Positions 18,610 to 26,527 of a stretch of DNA of 64,000 nt are shown in pieces. The stretch's first letter is position 1, and each line of letters starts with the position of its first letter. The DNA is from Nitrospirota bacterium. GTDB taxonomy: Bacteria; Nitrospirota; Nitrospiria; Nitrospirales; Nitrospiraceae. The notes under the pieces were generated by a model. That model was given only the letters and a program-made list of their open reading frames with translations, was not told the origin of the DNA and did not search any database. Position numbers and translations under genes: made by a program. The stretch is from the NCBI GenBank assembly GCA_016219645.1, contig JACRLR010000016.1, forward strand, positions 62,001 through 126,000, given 5' to 3'.

Positions 18610-19238
18610 ACGAGTCGGCTGTCACGGCGAGCCAGTTGGGATTGTGCACCTGTCATGGGTGCGGCAGCTTATCGCGGCTGGCTGCCGGGAGCCACGATGT
18701 GTGCTGCCGGCGGTGCGGCGCCGCGCTTCATCTCCGCAAGCCTGACAGTATCGCGCGGACCTGGGCCCTTCTCATTGCCGCCTATATTCTCTACGTGCCG
18801 GCAAACGTCCTGCCGATGATGCGTACAGGCTCGTTGTTCGGCGCTCAATCCGACACCATCATGAGCGGTGTCGTGTACCTCTGGCACTCGGGTTCGTGGC
18901 ATATCGCGTTGGTGGTCTTTATCGCGAGCATCGTGGTACCCTTGGCCAAGATGCTTTCTCTTACCTATCTTCTCATCTCGGTACAGCTGGGGTGGACGAC
19001 ACGGTCGCTGGAACGTACGAAACTCTACCGGATTCTTGAATTCGTCGGCCCCTGGTCGATGCTGGATGTGTATGTGGTCTTGATTCTCGTGGCGCTCGTC
19101 CAACTGAAAGGGCTCGCGTCGATTCAACCCGGCATGGCGGTGGCGGCGTTCGGCGCCGTGGTGGTCCTGACGATGTTTGCCGCGATGGCGTTCGACCCGC
19201 GGCTGCTCTGGGAGCCGAAAGAGAGGCATCATGTTTGA
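18606..19238 (+). CDS. PqiA-like membrane protein, second half
   Basis: A 210-residue paralogue of the preceding protein, with Cys pairs C16/C19 and C34/C37 and four membrane helices (for example WALLIAAYILYVPANVLPMM). A GTG start at 18606 overlaps the previous stop by four bases (GTGA) and has GGAGGACGA upstream; an in-frame ATG further upstream lies inside the previous gene. Its own stop overlaps the PqiB ATG by eight bases. The pair appears equivalent to one full PqiA. Confidence 0.85.
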   Translation: MNESAVTASQLGLCTCHGCGSLSRLAAGSHDVCCRRCGAALHLRKPDSIARTWALLIAAYILYVPANVLPMMRTGSLFGAQSDTIMSGVVYLWHSGSWHIALVVFIASIVVPLAKMLSLTYLLISVQLGWTTRSLERTKLYRILEFVGPWSMLDVYVVLILVALVQLKGLASIQPGMAVAAFGAVVVLTMFAAMAFDPRLLWEPKERHHV

Positions 19239-20868
19239 AGGATCGCGCGGACCTGATCTCTCGGACATTCCGTCAGCGGTTGCCAGGCCTAAGCGGAAGT
19301 CGTCGCCTCAACTCATCTGGCTGATTCCGATCGTGGCTGTCCTCATCGGAGGCTGGCTGGCAGTCAAAACGATCCTCGAGAAAGGGCCCACGATCACCAT
19401 CACCTTTAAGACGGCGGAAGGCATCGAGGCAGGCAAGACCAAAGTCAAGTATAAGAACATCGATATCGGCGAGGTAAAATCTGTCGGTTTCTCCAAGGAT
19501 CTGGAGAACATCGTGTTGACGGTGGAGATGAATAAGGGGGCAGCGCCTCATCTCGTGGAGGATGTCCGGTTCTGGATCGTCAAGCCGAGGATCTCGGGCG
19601 GTCAGGTGTCGGGGATCGGGACGCTCTTCTCCGGGTCCTACATCGAGATGGATCGCGGCAAGTCCTCGACCAGGCGGGAGCATTTTGAAGGCCTGGAAAT
19701 ACAGCCGGCCGTCACCGGCGACATGCCGGGCCGCCAGTTCGTTCTCCATGGCAAAGAGCTCGGGTCGCACGACGTCGGGACACCGGTCCTGTTTCGGCGC
19801 ATTCAAGTGGGGAAGGTAGCGGTCAATGAGCTGAACCAGGACGGCTCGGGCATCACGCTGAAAGTCTTCGTCGAGTCGCCGTATGACAAGTTCGTGAACG
19901 CCAACACGCGCTTCTGGGACGTGAGCGGCATTGACATCACCGCCGATGCGTCCGGCGTCAAGGTCAATACCGAGGGGCTGATGGCCATCCTGCTCGGCGG
20001 CGTGGCCTTCGAATCGCCGGCCGGGTCAGAGGCGTTGCCTGAAGCCGACCCCGATACGGTCTTTCCTCTGTTTCCTGATCGCTCCGCTGCCATGAAGCAG
20101 CCGGAGCGCGAGACGCTGGTGTTTACCATGTATTTTGAGGAATCACTGCGCGGGTTGACGGTGGGGGCTCCCGTTGAGCTCAACGGAGTGGCGATCGGTG
20201 AAGTGAAAAGCATCTTGACGGGATACGACAGCCAGTCTGGGCGATTCCGTTTCCCGGTTGATGTAGCGATCTTTCCGGGACGTCTCCGGGCGCTGAGCCG
20301 AGAAAAGATAGCAGATCCGACTCCGGCTGAACAGAAGGCCAGGATCGACAAAATGATTGAAGTGGGGCTTCGCGCGCAAATGAAGACCGGGAGTCTCCTG
20401 ACCGGACAGATGTATATTACGCTCGGCATGTTCCCCGATGCCGCTCCGGCCAAAATCAATTGGGCGACGAGCCCTCCGGAGTTTCCGACCCAACCAGGCA
20501 TGATGATCGAATTGCAAGCCACCTTGATGAACATTTCGAAGAAATTGGAGCACATGCCGATCGATAAAATCGGCGGAGATCTGCGCACAACGCTGCAATC
20601 GCTGAACCGCACGCTGGTTGGCGCGGAGCAAATGGTGAAACGGATGGATAAAGAGGTCGCGCCGGCGGCCAAGTCCGCCTTGGAAGACGCGCGGCGTCTG
20701 CTGATCACGACCGAACAGACGTTGGCCTCCGATTCCCCGCTGCAGCAGGATCTCCGGACGTCGCTGCGGGACCTATCGAGGGCCGCGCAATCGCTCCGCG
20801 AACTGACTGAATTATTGGAGCGTCAACCTGAATCGTTGATTCGTGGGAAGAAGGAGAGCAAACGGTGA
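19231..20868 (+). CDS. pqiB: PqiB-like MCE-domain protein
   Basis: A 545-residue protein anchored by one N-terminal helix (QLIWLIPIVAVLIGGWLAVK) and carrying three MCE domains: about residues 45-140 (GIEAGKTKVKYKNIDIGEV), 155-235 (GKELGSHDVGTPVLFRRIQV) and 280-400 (GLTVGAPVELNGVAIGEVKS). A long helical C-terminal segment follows. Three MCE domains match PqiB. In E. coli the protein forms a tube across the periplasm for lipid transport. Start ATG overlaps the preceding gene; the stop overlaps the GTG of the lipoprotein gene. Confidence 0.9.
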   Translation: MFEGSRGPDLSDIPSAVARPKRKSSPQLIWLIPIVAVLIGGWLAVKTILEKGPTITITFKTAEGIEAGKTKVKYKNIDIGEVKSVGFSKDLENIVLTVEMNKGAAPHLVEDVRFWIVKPRISGGQVSGIGTLFSGSYIEMDRGKSSTRREHFEGLEIQPAVTGDMPGRQFVLHGKELGSHDVGTPVLFRRIQVGKVAVNELNQDGSGITLKVFVESPYDKFVNANTRFWDVSGIDITADASGVKVNTEGLMAILLGGVAFESPAGSEALPEADPDTVFPLFPDRSAAMKQPERETLVFTMYFEESLRGLTVGAPVELNGVAIGEVKSILTGYDSQSGRFRFPVDVAIFPGRLRALSREKIADPTPAEQKARIDKMIEVGLRAQMKTGSLLTGQMYITLGMFPDAAPAKINWATSPPEFPTQPGMMIELQATLMNISKKLEHMPIDKIGGDLRTTLQSLNRTLVGAEQMVKRMDKEVAPAAKSALEDARRLLITTEQTLASDSPLQQDLRTSLRDLSRAAQSLRELTELLERQPESLIRGKKESKR

Positions 20869-21476
20869 GATACGGATACCTGTGGTCGGTGGCTCTATTC
20901 CTGGCGATCTCGTCGCTCACCGGCTGCCTCGGTTCGCCAAGAGAAACATACTATACGCTCAGCGCCGGCGCAGCGGTCAATCCGGCAACTTCGGCAAGCG
21001 GCGAGTCTGCCTACAGCATTGCGGTGGGGTCCATCACGCTGCCGGAGGTCGTTGATCGTCCTCAGTTTGTGCTTCGAACCGGCCCGAATGAGGTCAGCAT
21101 TGTGGAATTGCATCGCTGGGCCGGGCCGCTCAGGAGTGAAATTCCACGTATTATTGCGGACAATCTGGCTGCCGAATTGAACGTGAAACGGGTGGCGGCC
21201 CATCCACAAAGTGCAGGGGATAATGCCGATTATCGAGTCCTCGTAGACATCCAACGATTCGACTCGACCATGGGGGAGTCGGTGACTATCGATGCCCTCT
21301 GGACCGTCAAGCGTGTCTCCGATGGAGTCCTGCGCACAGGCCGCTCGACGGCCCGGGAATCCGGTAGCGGCGGGAGCTATGATGCGTTGGCCGCTGCACA
21401 CAGCCGTGCCTTGGCGACGATCAGCCGAGAAATTGCCGAAGCCATCCGTGCCTTCGGTCCCCTACCTCAGAAATAA
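20865..21476 (+). CDS. pqiC: PqiC-like lipoprotein (DUF330/ABC auxiliary lipoprotein)
   Basis: A 203-residue outer-membrane lipoprotein. The lipobox SLTGC gives Cys21 after a short signal. The body has the family pattern: YYTLSAG, VGSITLPEVVDRPQFVLRTG, then LHRWAGPLRSEIPRIIADNL. It begins with a GTG overlapping the PqiB stop, so all four pqi genes are translationally coupled. It would anchor the PqiB tube at the outer membrane. Confidence 0.87.
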   Translation: MRYGYLWSVALFLAISSLTGCLGSPRETYYTLSAGAAVNPATSASGESAYSIAVGSITLPEVVDRPQFVLRTGPNEVSIVELHRWAGPLRSEIPRIIADNLAAELNVKRVAAHPQSAGDNADYRVLVDIQRFDSTMGESVTIDALWTVKRVSDGVLRTGRSTARESGSGGSYDALAAAHSRALATISREIAEAIRAFGPLPQK

Positions 21477-21485
21477 CCCGTTCCT

Positions 21486-21590
21486 GTTATTTGGTTTGTT
21501 TGGTTTGTTTTGTTTATTTGGTTGAACGAAACTAACCAGATGAACCAAATCAACCAGATACACAAAACACACCAGACAGACCAGACAACA
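21486..21590. repeat. A-type periodic hairpin, copy 5
   Basis: Nine bases after the pqiC stop. Left arm TTTGGTTTGTTTGGTTTGTT and onward, loop GAACGAAACT, right arm AACCAGATGAACCAAATCAA and onward. Directly followed by a degraded R-type right end at 21601-21628, so it may be the operon's transcription terminator. Confidence 0.8.
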
Positions 21591-21600
21591 GTCCACATAC

Positions 21601-21628
21601 AGTGGCGAACTTTTTCAGCATTGTGCTA
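21601..21628. repeat. R-type repeat, right end
   Basis: AGTGGCGAACTTTTTCAGCA followed by TTGTGCTA, a slightly diverged copy of the R-type right end, placed after an A-type hairpin exactly as at 1-111. Confidence 0.65.
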
Positions 21629-21682
21629 AGCCAAGACCGTTGCAATGAGCATCTCAATGTCTTGCAGACATCATCGTGAGGA

Positions 21683-22702
21683 ATGAGGGCGGTTATGCGT
21701 TACGGAAAACATTTTACAGTGTCTACGTTGTTCTTCGGTCTGATTATAATGTCCATAACAATTTCCACGCTGGCTCAACAAACGCCGGCGAATGACTCTT
21801 GGCTTGACCGCCCGTTTGTGAACTGGAACAGACAAGCCGGAAGTCTCCCGGAATTGCCCCAACCGTCGGCGGCGCAAGGTGAATCTGCGATGACAAACAG
21901 ATGTCGTGCGCAGGTGCGTCAGCCTGCAACTGCGGCGGAAAGAGCCTTGGTTCGGCGCGGGTGGATGCTGTACGGCCCGGTGCAGAGTTACGAGATGACG
22001 AACATTGTCACGGCGCTGTCGGGGTTTGACGGAATGTGCCGCCCGCTCGGATTCCAGGCTTTTGTGTACTGGGAAGGCAGGTATGCCGGAACGCTCTCGC
22101 CCCTGCTGATGAACTCGCGCACGAACGATTCGCTCACAGGTATTCATCTTATCAGCGCAACAAGCATCATGGCAGATTTTGTTCGATACACCGAATCTGA
22201 CGCGCTCTGCTGTCCATCGAGAACAAGCTCTGTACTGTATGATCTCAGGCGCGACGACATTCCCACCCTCACGCCCAAGAGCGTCACGCATCGCGCGACG
22301 TGCCCGACAAGCCAGCCGGGTAATCCAGGCCCTGACGGCACGATGGCTTCGCTGTTCAAGAAAAAGTGGGCGTTGACCCAGATAAGAGAACGCAGGTTCG
22401 ACGCGGGCGAGCCCTATATCGAATTTGACCGTGAACAAGTGCGCTTCTCCGGCTCAAGCGGGTGCAATCGCTTCACCGGCATATTTGAGATGGACGGTGC
22501 CATATTGAGACTGTCGCGTATTGCCAGTACGAAGCGGCCGTGTCTCGATGCTGACGCGCAGCAGGTTGAGACGGATTTATTGCAATTGTTGGAGTCGACA
22601 ACTCGCTTCGAGGTTCAAGGAAAAACGCTGCGCTTGTATGTAAACGAGGACGTAGTTCTTGTTTTCGGAGTAGTTGAAGGAAATGGCATGGGGCAGTCTT
22701 GA
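21683..22702 (+). CDS. Exported META-domain protein
   Basis: A 339-residue exported protein. An N-terminal signal segment (FTVSTLFFGLIIMSITISTL) is followed by a ~180-residue region of six or so Cys and a GWMLYGPVQ / CRPLGFQAFVYW pattern like LppP/LprE-type lipoproteins. The C-terminal ~110 residues form a META/HslJ-like domain (FSGSSGCNRFTGIFEMDGA; RIASTKRPCLDADAQQVE). META domains are linked to stress resistance and protease-inhibitor-like folds. A second ATG at 21695 is an equally possible start. Function unknown. Confidence 0.7.
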   Translation: MRAVMRYGKHFTVSTLFFGLIIMSITISTLAQQTPANDSWLDRPFVNWNRQAGSLPELPQPSAAQGESAMTNRCRAQVRQPATAAERALVRRGWMLYGPVQSYEMTNIVTALSGFDGMCRPLGFQAFVYWEGRYAGTLSPLLMNSRTNDSLTGIHLISATSIMADFVRYTESDALCCPSRTSSVLYDLRRDDIPTLTPKSVTHRATCPTSQPGNPGPDGTMASLFKKKWALTQIRERRFDAGEPYIEFDREQVRFSGSSGCNRFTGIFEMDGAILRLSRIASTKRPCLDADAQQVETDLLQLLESTTRFEVQGKTLRLYVNEDVVLVFGVVEGNGMGQS

Positions 22703-23131
22703 ACCGACCCCCGCCGAATTCCTGATCCCTATCAAATCTGGAGAGGGGTCGAGGAAGGGCGAGAAATATCTCTAGAAAGGTCAAGAAAAATTTTCACAAA
22801 ACTCTCTCCCCAGCTTCTGTGGATAACCTTGTTCATAAGTCTCTCCGCCCATCAATTTCCTGCCACTTTCTCGGCTGAAATACGTCTTTGCCTATAAATT
22901 AGGCATTGGTTTAATCCTGGGCACGACCACAAGATATGGTGGTCCTAAGGGTTAAACCTAAAAGAAACACCAAATACTAGATCTTTGTTGGTGTTTACTG
23001 GTCCGTGCGACGGATTGTCTATCCTATCGCGGTATCTCGCGCATGGTTATGCACAGGCTTAACGCCAGACTGGGCTTTCAGCTTCATTATTAGGACTCCA
23101 ATAAGAGGGCTTGACAGTCGAATGTAATGTG
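22703..23131. other. AT-richer gap with two DnaA-box-like sites
   Basis: TGTGGATAA at 22818-22826 is a perfect DnaA box on the minus strand. TTATGCACA at 23047-23055 matches the relaxed TTWTNCACA consensus, and ATTTTCACA near 22790 is an 8/9 match. The stretch also holds short A/T-rich words. It could be a DnaA-regulated or origin-like region, but no dnaA, dnaN or gidA gene is nearby. Confidence 0.35.
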
Positions 23132-23139
23132 TGTAACCA
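23111..23139 (+). promoter_or_regulatory. Probable promoter of the S24 repressor gene
   Basis: A perfect -35 TTGACA (23111-23116), 17 bases, then a weak -10 TAACCA (23134-23139). The predicted transcript would start within about 5 bases of the ATG at 23151, which would make the mRNA essentially leaderless. No ribosome site is visible. Confidence 0.5.
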
Positions 23140-23148
23140 TTGGTTACA
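23132..23148. promoter_or_regulatory. Operator palindrome TGTAACC-N3-GGTTACA
   Basis: A perfect 7-base inverted repeat with a 3-base spacer, covering the presumed -10 element and ending 2 bases before the start codon of the S24 repressor. Its place and symmetry fit autorepression by the HTH-S24 dimer. Confidence 0.65.
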
Positions 23149-23150
23149 TC

Positions 23151-23696
23151 ATGAGGCCGACAGAGCTTAAACGAGTGCGAGAACAGTTGGGACTGACGCA
23201 ACAGCAACTGGCTGACACGTTGCGGACGACGCGCGTGTCGGTGGCCCGTTATGAAGCAGGGATGAGGCGCATTCCTGGACTGGTGAAAGTGGCAATCGAC
23301 CAACTCGTCCGATCGCCAGAAGTTCCCATGGCAGGATTAGTGGCAGCTGGTTCACCAATTGAGCCAGTCCCCCAGTCCGAATTGATCGATGTTCCGCCCA
23401 GCATGTTGCGGGGTGGAAATACGTTTGCGCTCCGCGTCAAAGGAGAATCCATGAAAGATGACGGCATTCTCCCCGGTGATCTTGTGGTGGTGCGGAAACA
23501 GGAGACGGCCAGGAACGGGCAGACCATCGTCGCGCTGGTCAATCATGACGCGACGATCAAGATCTACTTCAAGAAGGACTCGCACATTGAACTGCATCCG
23601 GCAAATGCGGCGATGCAGCCGATACTCGTGAGACCTTCGGATATATTTCATATTGAGGGGCTTCTCATCGGAGTGATTCGTCATTGTACGGTCTAA
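23151..23696 (+). CDS. XRE-family LexA-like repressor with S24 peptidase domain
   Basis: A 181-residue self-cleaving repressor. An XRE-type HTH (residues ~5-55, LGLTQQQLADTLRTTRVSVA) replaces LexA's winged helix. The S24 domain has the cleavage site Ala66-Gly67 (LVAAGSP), nucleophile Ser100 (KGESMKDDG) and Lys137 (ATIKIYF), all intact. It is likely a DNA-damage or stress-responsive repressor. The ATG at 23151 gives the HTH its usual N-terminus; an in-frame ATG at 23127 lies inside the promoter. A palindrome right at the start suggests self-control. Whether it is the organism's LexA or a phage-type repressor is not decided by sequence. Confidence 0.88.
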   Translation: MRPTELKRVREQLGLTQQQLADTLRTTRVSVARYEAGMRRIPGLVKVAIDQLVRSPEVPMAGLVAAGSPIEPVPQSELIDVPPSMLRGGNTFALRVKGESMKDDGILPGDLVVVRKQETARNGQTIVALVNHDATIKIYFKKDSHIELHPANAAMQPILVRPSDIFHIEGLLIGVIRHCTV

Positions 23697-23751
23697 CATC
23701 TTGCAGAAAAACTATGTCGCGGCTTCACGCGATAATGAGAGGAGGAACGAC

Positions 23752-24003
23752 ATGCTGCCCACAGTAGATAGACCCATTGGGACAGACCGGCTCGTTGAGT
23801 TGAAACGAACCGTGGAGTCATTGAAGGGACAGTTACGTGAAGTGCAGGGAGAGTTGTACCGAACCAAAACGGAGCCAACTCCGATTCGGTTGTGGCGGAA
23901 TCTGGCAAACCTCACAGGCGGGCGGGAGTTTATGTCGGCTGTCTGTAATCGGCGCGCTCGCCCGAACACAAGAATACCACTCCATGCTGACTCAAGATTG
24001 TAG
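23752..24003 (+). CDS. Small hypothetical protein
   Basis: An 83-residue protein with a good GAGAGGAGGAACGAC ribosome site before its ATG. A helical, possibly coiled-coil segment (LVELKRTVESLKGQLREVQG, residues ~13-32) is followed by a basic tail. A TTG start 51 bases earlier is less likely. It follows the S24 repressor by 55 bases and may be co-transcribed with it. No family recognised. Confidence 0.5.
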   Translation: MLPTVDRPIGTDRLVELKRTVESLKGQLREVQGELYRTKTEPTPIRLWRNLANLTGGREFMSAVCNRRARPNTRIPLHADSRL

Positions 24004-24166
24004 GGCAGACAATCCAGTCGCCGGCGCCTGTGCCGACTGCGGGGCGATGGTCCCGCGACGAATAGCCTGCGTCGATGGGATGACCCACGCAACCGTCGAA
24101 CTCTGTGATCGCTGCTGCTGTGTCGCCCAGCAGCAGCAGGTGTTTGCCGGTGGCTGTTGCGAATAA
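23984..24166 (+). CDS. Small Cys-rich, zinc-ribbon-like protein
   Basis: A 60-residue frame whose start overlaps the end of the previous gene. Cys pairs C16/C19 (CADCG) and C41/C44 (CDRCC) could bind one zinc ion; CCC and GCC clusters follow. No strong ribosome site is visible, so translation may be coupled to the upstream gene. Small four-Cys proteins near stress repressors are often regulators, but no family is recognised. Confidence 0.45.
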   Translation: MLTQDCRADNPVAGACADCGAMVPRRIACVDGMTHATVELCDRCCCVAQQQQVFAGGCCE

Positions 24167-24177
24167 AGAACGCAGCA

Positions 24178-24270
24178 TCTGGTTTCTTTGGTCTCTCTCG
24201 TTTGTGTAGTTGGTGTGGTTCGAAGAACCAAAGAAACCAAACGAACCAAATAAACCAGACAGACAATCGA
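24178..24270. repeat. A-type periodic hairpin, copy 6
   Basis: Left arm CTGGTTTCTTTGGTCTCTCT and onward, loop near TTCGAAGAA, right arm AACCAAACGAACCAAATAAA and onward. It lies between the small Cys-rich gene (plus strand) and tRNA-Met (minus strand), 10 bases beyond the tRNA 3' end, where it may terminate both transcripts. Confidence 0.8.
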
Positions 24271-24279
24271 ACTGTGATT

Positions 24280-24355
24280 TGGTGGCGGTGCCCCGGATTG
24301 AACGGGGGACCCGCGGCTTATGAGTCCGCTGCTCTACCAACTGAGCTACACCGCC
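24280..24355 (-). tRNA. tRNA-Met (anticodon CAT)
   Basis: Read on the minus strand: acceptor GGCGGTG/CACCGCC, D arm GCTC...GAGC, anticodon loop CTCATAA (anticodon CAT), T arm CCCCG TTCAATC CGGGG, discriminator A and an encoded CCA. This is 73 bases plus CCA. One A-G mismatch closes the anticodon stem (positions 31 and 39). CAT could also be read as Ile2 after lysidine modification, but the loop and stem fit elongator Met better. Confidence 0.92.
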
Positions 24356-24492
24356 ACGCGGTTGGGGGTACAGGCGAGCTTGCACTTGGGGCTACCGACA
24401 GAAGCCTGAAGGATGCGACTCAGGATACAACACATCCCTACAGAGGCGTGGACTATATCACGCCGGCGATCAGAAGGACAAATGCCCCTGCG

Positions 24493-25017
24493 CTATCGGC
24501 GGCCCATATCGTCGATGACTCCCGCCGGCGTGGAGAGAAGATAGTTTGCGTCAACGGCATCTTCCCATGATCCGTCATGGGCTGCCTGAGAACCCCTGCC
24601 GCGCACATAGACCATCTTGAGAACCGGCTCTTTCCCCGGTGCCAAAACGGCGACCCGTCCGACGACGATCATGTCTCCCCAATAACGGTACGAATCGGGA
24701 AAATTCATCCGGTTCCCGACCACGACCCAGTAGGACCCGCCTTCAGGATCGTTCGGGCTGGGCGGGAGTTGTGGCCGGTAATCCCGATCGAGCGGCCGAT
24801 TCACCACGTGCAACCATAACCGTCCGTCCCTCATTTCCTCCTCCACGATCGTGCCACCCAGAATCACGAGCTTGTCCTGGTAGTAATTGGAAGTATTCTG
24901 AAGCGACGTGAGAGTGACGCCGGGCTCCGCGTCACGCAGATATTTACTCGGGATCGGGCTACACCCGACGACCAGGCACAGGGTCAGGAGAAACAGGATT
25001 CGGTTCAGAGATTTCAT
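24493..25017 (-). CDS. Slp-family outer-membrane lipoprotein
   Basis: A 174-residue lipoprotein resembling E. coli Slp (starvation lipoprotein): signal MKSLNRILFLLTLCLVVGCS with Cys at about position 19, then an OB-like domain (VTLTSLQNTSNYYQDKLVIL, GGTIVEEEMRDGRLWLHVVN). The internal ATG at 25017 is chosen since AGAAGG lies 9 bases upstream; an ATG 18 bases earlier is in frame. It is read toward the tRNA. Likely part of envelope stress or stationary-phase adaptation. Confidence 0.78.
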   Translation of the reverse strand: MKSLNRILFLLTLCLVVGCSPIPSKYLRDAEPGVTLTSLQNTSNYYQDKLVILGGTIVEEEMRDGRLWLHVVNRPLDRDYRPQLPPSPNDPEGGSYWVVVGNRMNFPDSYRYWGDMIVVGRVAVLAPGKEPVLKMVYVRGRGSQAAHDGSWEDAVDANYLLSTPAGVIDDMGRR

Positions 25018-25040
25018 GCCCAGATGCCTTCTCATGCTCT

Positions 25041-25165
25041 GGCGCGTGAGACGTGCGCGACTGGCGGGAAAAACGAGACGCGCGTGACTCGTAAGACGGG
25101 CAAGACGGGGTGGGAATCCAGTCTGTCCACGTCGCGCCTTTCTCGCATGTCTCGCACGGTTGTTC
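25041..25165. repeat. CGAGACGCGCGTGA-word hairpin (F-type)
   Basis: Purine-led words (GAGACGTGCGCGACTGGCGG; ACGAGACGCGCGTGACTCGT) on the left and their complements (GTCGCGCCTTTCTCGCATGT, CTCGC) on the right, in the gap between two minus-strand lipoprotein genes. Similar words recur at 26585-26628 and near 31130-31165. Confidence 0.6.
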
Positions 25166-25167
25166 GC

Positions 25168-25752
25168 CTACAATGCGCCCGCTGTCTGTGCCCTTGTCAT
25201 GAATTCCTTGATACAGTCCGTAATGCCCCGATCAATCAGCAGCCCGCTACCCATCCAGTCGATTGAACGCTGCGGTTCTGCACGGCAGGATGTTGTGAAC
25301 AGCGGAGCATCCTTCCGCACGATGGTGAAAGTCGCCTGAATCTGGAAACGTTGGTCGGTCTCGCCGACATACTCGATCAAGAAGTGTTCGATCGCGCCTG
25401 ATACGATGCGCGTTGAGGCTGGTTGGACGTCGTATCCTCCAAAGGCTAATTCTGCCTTGAGCGCATTGGTAAAAAATATGCTGATATCCTGCGAGAGATA
25501 GAGGGCCTCGGGGTTTTTGACGATCGATTCAAGCTCTTTTTCCTTCACGAGACGGGTTGGATGGCCGGCGTAGTGGAAAGGATCAACCTGTATTGTTCCA
25601 CTCCCCTTGATCGGCGTGGAGGGCTGATAGTTCAGATGCAACACTCGTGGACAGCCGGACGTCAGTAGCGTCATCACCAGGAGTGACACGACTGTCCATC
25701 GATGCCGAATGTCATTCAGATGACTGGGTCTCACGCTGCCACCAGAGATCAA
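25168..25752 (-). CDS. Hypothetical lipoprotein
   Basis: A 194-residue protein with a signal (RWTVVSLLVMTLLTSGC) whose lipobox Cys lies near position 34 of the listed start; an internal start is possible. The body has a pattern like YajG/LptE-type outer-membrane lipoproteins: a beta strand, a long helix region around ALYLSQDISIFFTNALKAEL, then GAIEHFLIEYVGETDQRFQI. A C-terminal helix ends in TAGAL. No specific function can be assigned. Confidence 0.6.
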   Translation of the reverse strand: MISGGSVRPSHLNDIRHRWTVVSLLVMTLLTSGCPRVLHLNYQPSTPIKGSGTIQVDPFHYAGHPTRLVKEKELESIVKNPEALYLSQDISIFFTNALKAELAFGGYDVQPASTRIVSGAIEHFLIEYVGETDQRFQIQATFTIVRKDAPLFTTSCRAEPQRSIDWMGSGLLIDRGITDCIKEFMTRAQTAGAL

Positions 25753-25939
25753 AGGGCTTTCACAGTATTTTCCGTGAGCCTACGGAGAGAAGGCAGGTAT
25801 GTCAATAGCACGTATTGCGCCGTCTAAAATCTTACCCAGAAAAAAGGGGTCGCCCATCTCGAAGGCTCCGGTCAAGAGGACAACACACCGCATTTCCCCT
25901 GATGTTGGTTCCGCCAGGACGTTCCGGTAGACTGGGCGC

Positions 25940-26527
25940 ATGACCTATCAGCTTCCCTCCACCTGTGAACGGGCGATCCTGGAACAGTTTCTTAAGGCGG
26001 AGGCCATGGCCTTGTGGGCTGTACGCTCCGCGCAGGCGCAAGACGTTCCGGCCGCGGCGCTCAAGTTTTTGCGGCGCCATGAGGAAGAAGAAGCGCAGCA
26101 TCTCAAACAGTTTGAGCTGCTGTTAGGAGTCAGTTCCCATGACAAGACGGCGCTGCCTCGTATGCCTAGTCAATGGAGGATCCTCGTGGTGCATCTCTAC
26201 GGGTATGAAGCGTTGGGGTTAGAGTTTGCGAGGCTGTTGGTCTCCTTGCGGCCCGATCTGACCTCGATTTTGGAAGATGAAGAGGGGCATGTGGAGTTTT
26301 TCGAGCGTGAAGTCCTTAGCGTACTTATTCAAGGTGGACCTGTGGCACAGAGTACAAGACAGGCTGCCCAGGCTTGGAGGCGGCGGCTGCCTCGCACGGT
26401 CGATCGCTATCTCCGCGATGGTAGTCTTGCGCCATTTCGTGAGGGGCTGCGGCGGCATCTTCTCGATGCGATCGATGAACGTTTTCTGGCTGTTGGATTA
26501 TCGGCAGGGCAGAAGGCAGAAGACTGA
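25940..26527 (+). CDS. Ferritin-like diiron-type protein
   Basis: A 195-residue all-helical protein with the four-helix iron-ligand pattern: Glu21 on helix 1, E51-x-x-H54 (EEEEAQH) on helix 2, a Glu in GYEALGLEF on helix 3, and EDEEGH on helix 4. This is the ferritin-like/rubrerythrin-type superfamily; roles include peroxide defence or tRNA/fatty-acid hydroxylation (the Coq7/MiaE group). No rubredoxin domain is present. The C-terminal GQKAED falls in repeat-like DNA (GCAGAAGGCAGAAGACTGAA). Start ATG is close to a poor ribosome site. Confidence 0.72.
   Translation: MTYQLPSTCERAILEQFLKAEAMALWAVRSAQAQDVPAAALKFLRRHEEEEAQHLKQFELLLGVSSHDKTALPRMPSQWRILVVHLYGYEALGLEFARLLVSLRPDLTSILEDEEGHVEFFEREVLSVLIQGGPVAQSTRQAAQAWRRRLPRTVDRYLRDGSLAPFREGLRRHLLDAIDERFLAVGLSAGQKAED

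Noticed and set aside
24157-24570. Plus-strand frame running through the A-type repeat and across tRNA-Met
   Set aside because: It is open only because repeat words and the tRNA lack stops in that frame; peptides rich in Asn-Gln-Thr or Trp-Phe-Val over A-type repeats are translation artefacts.
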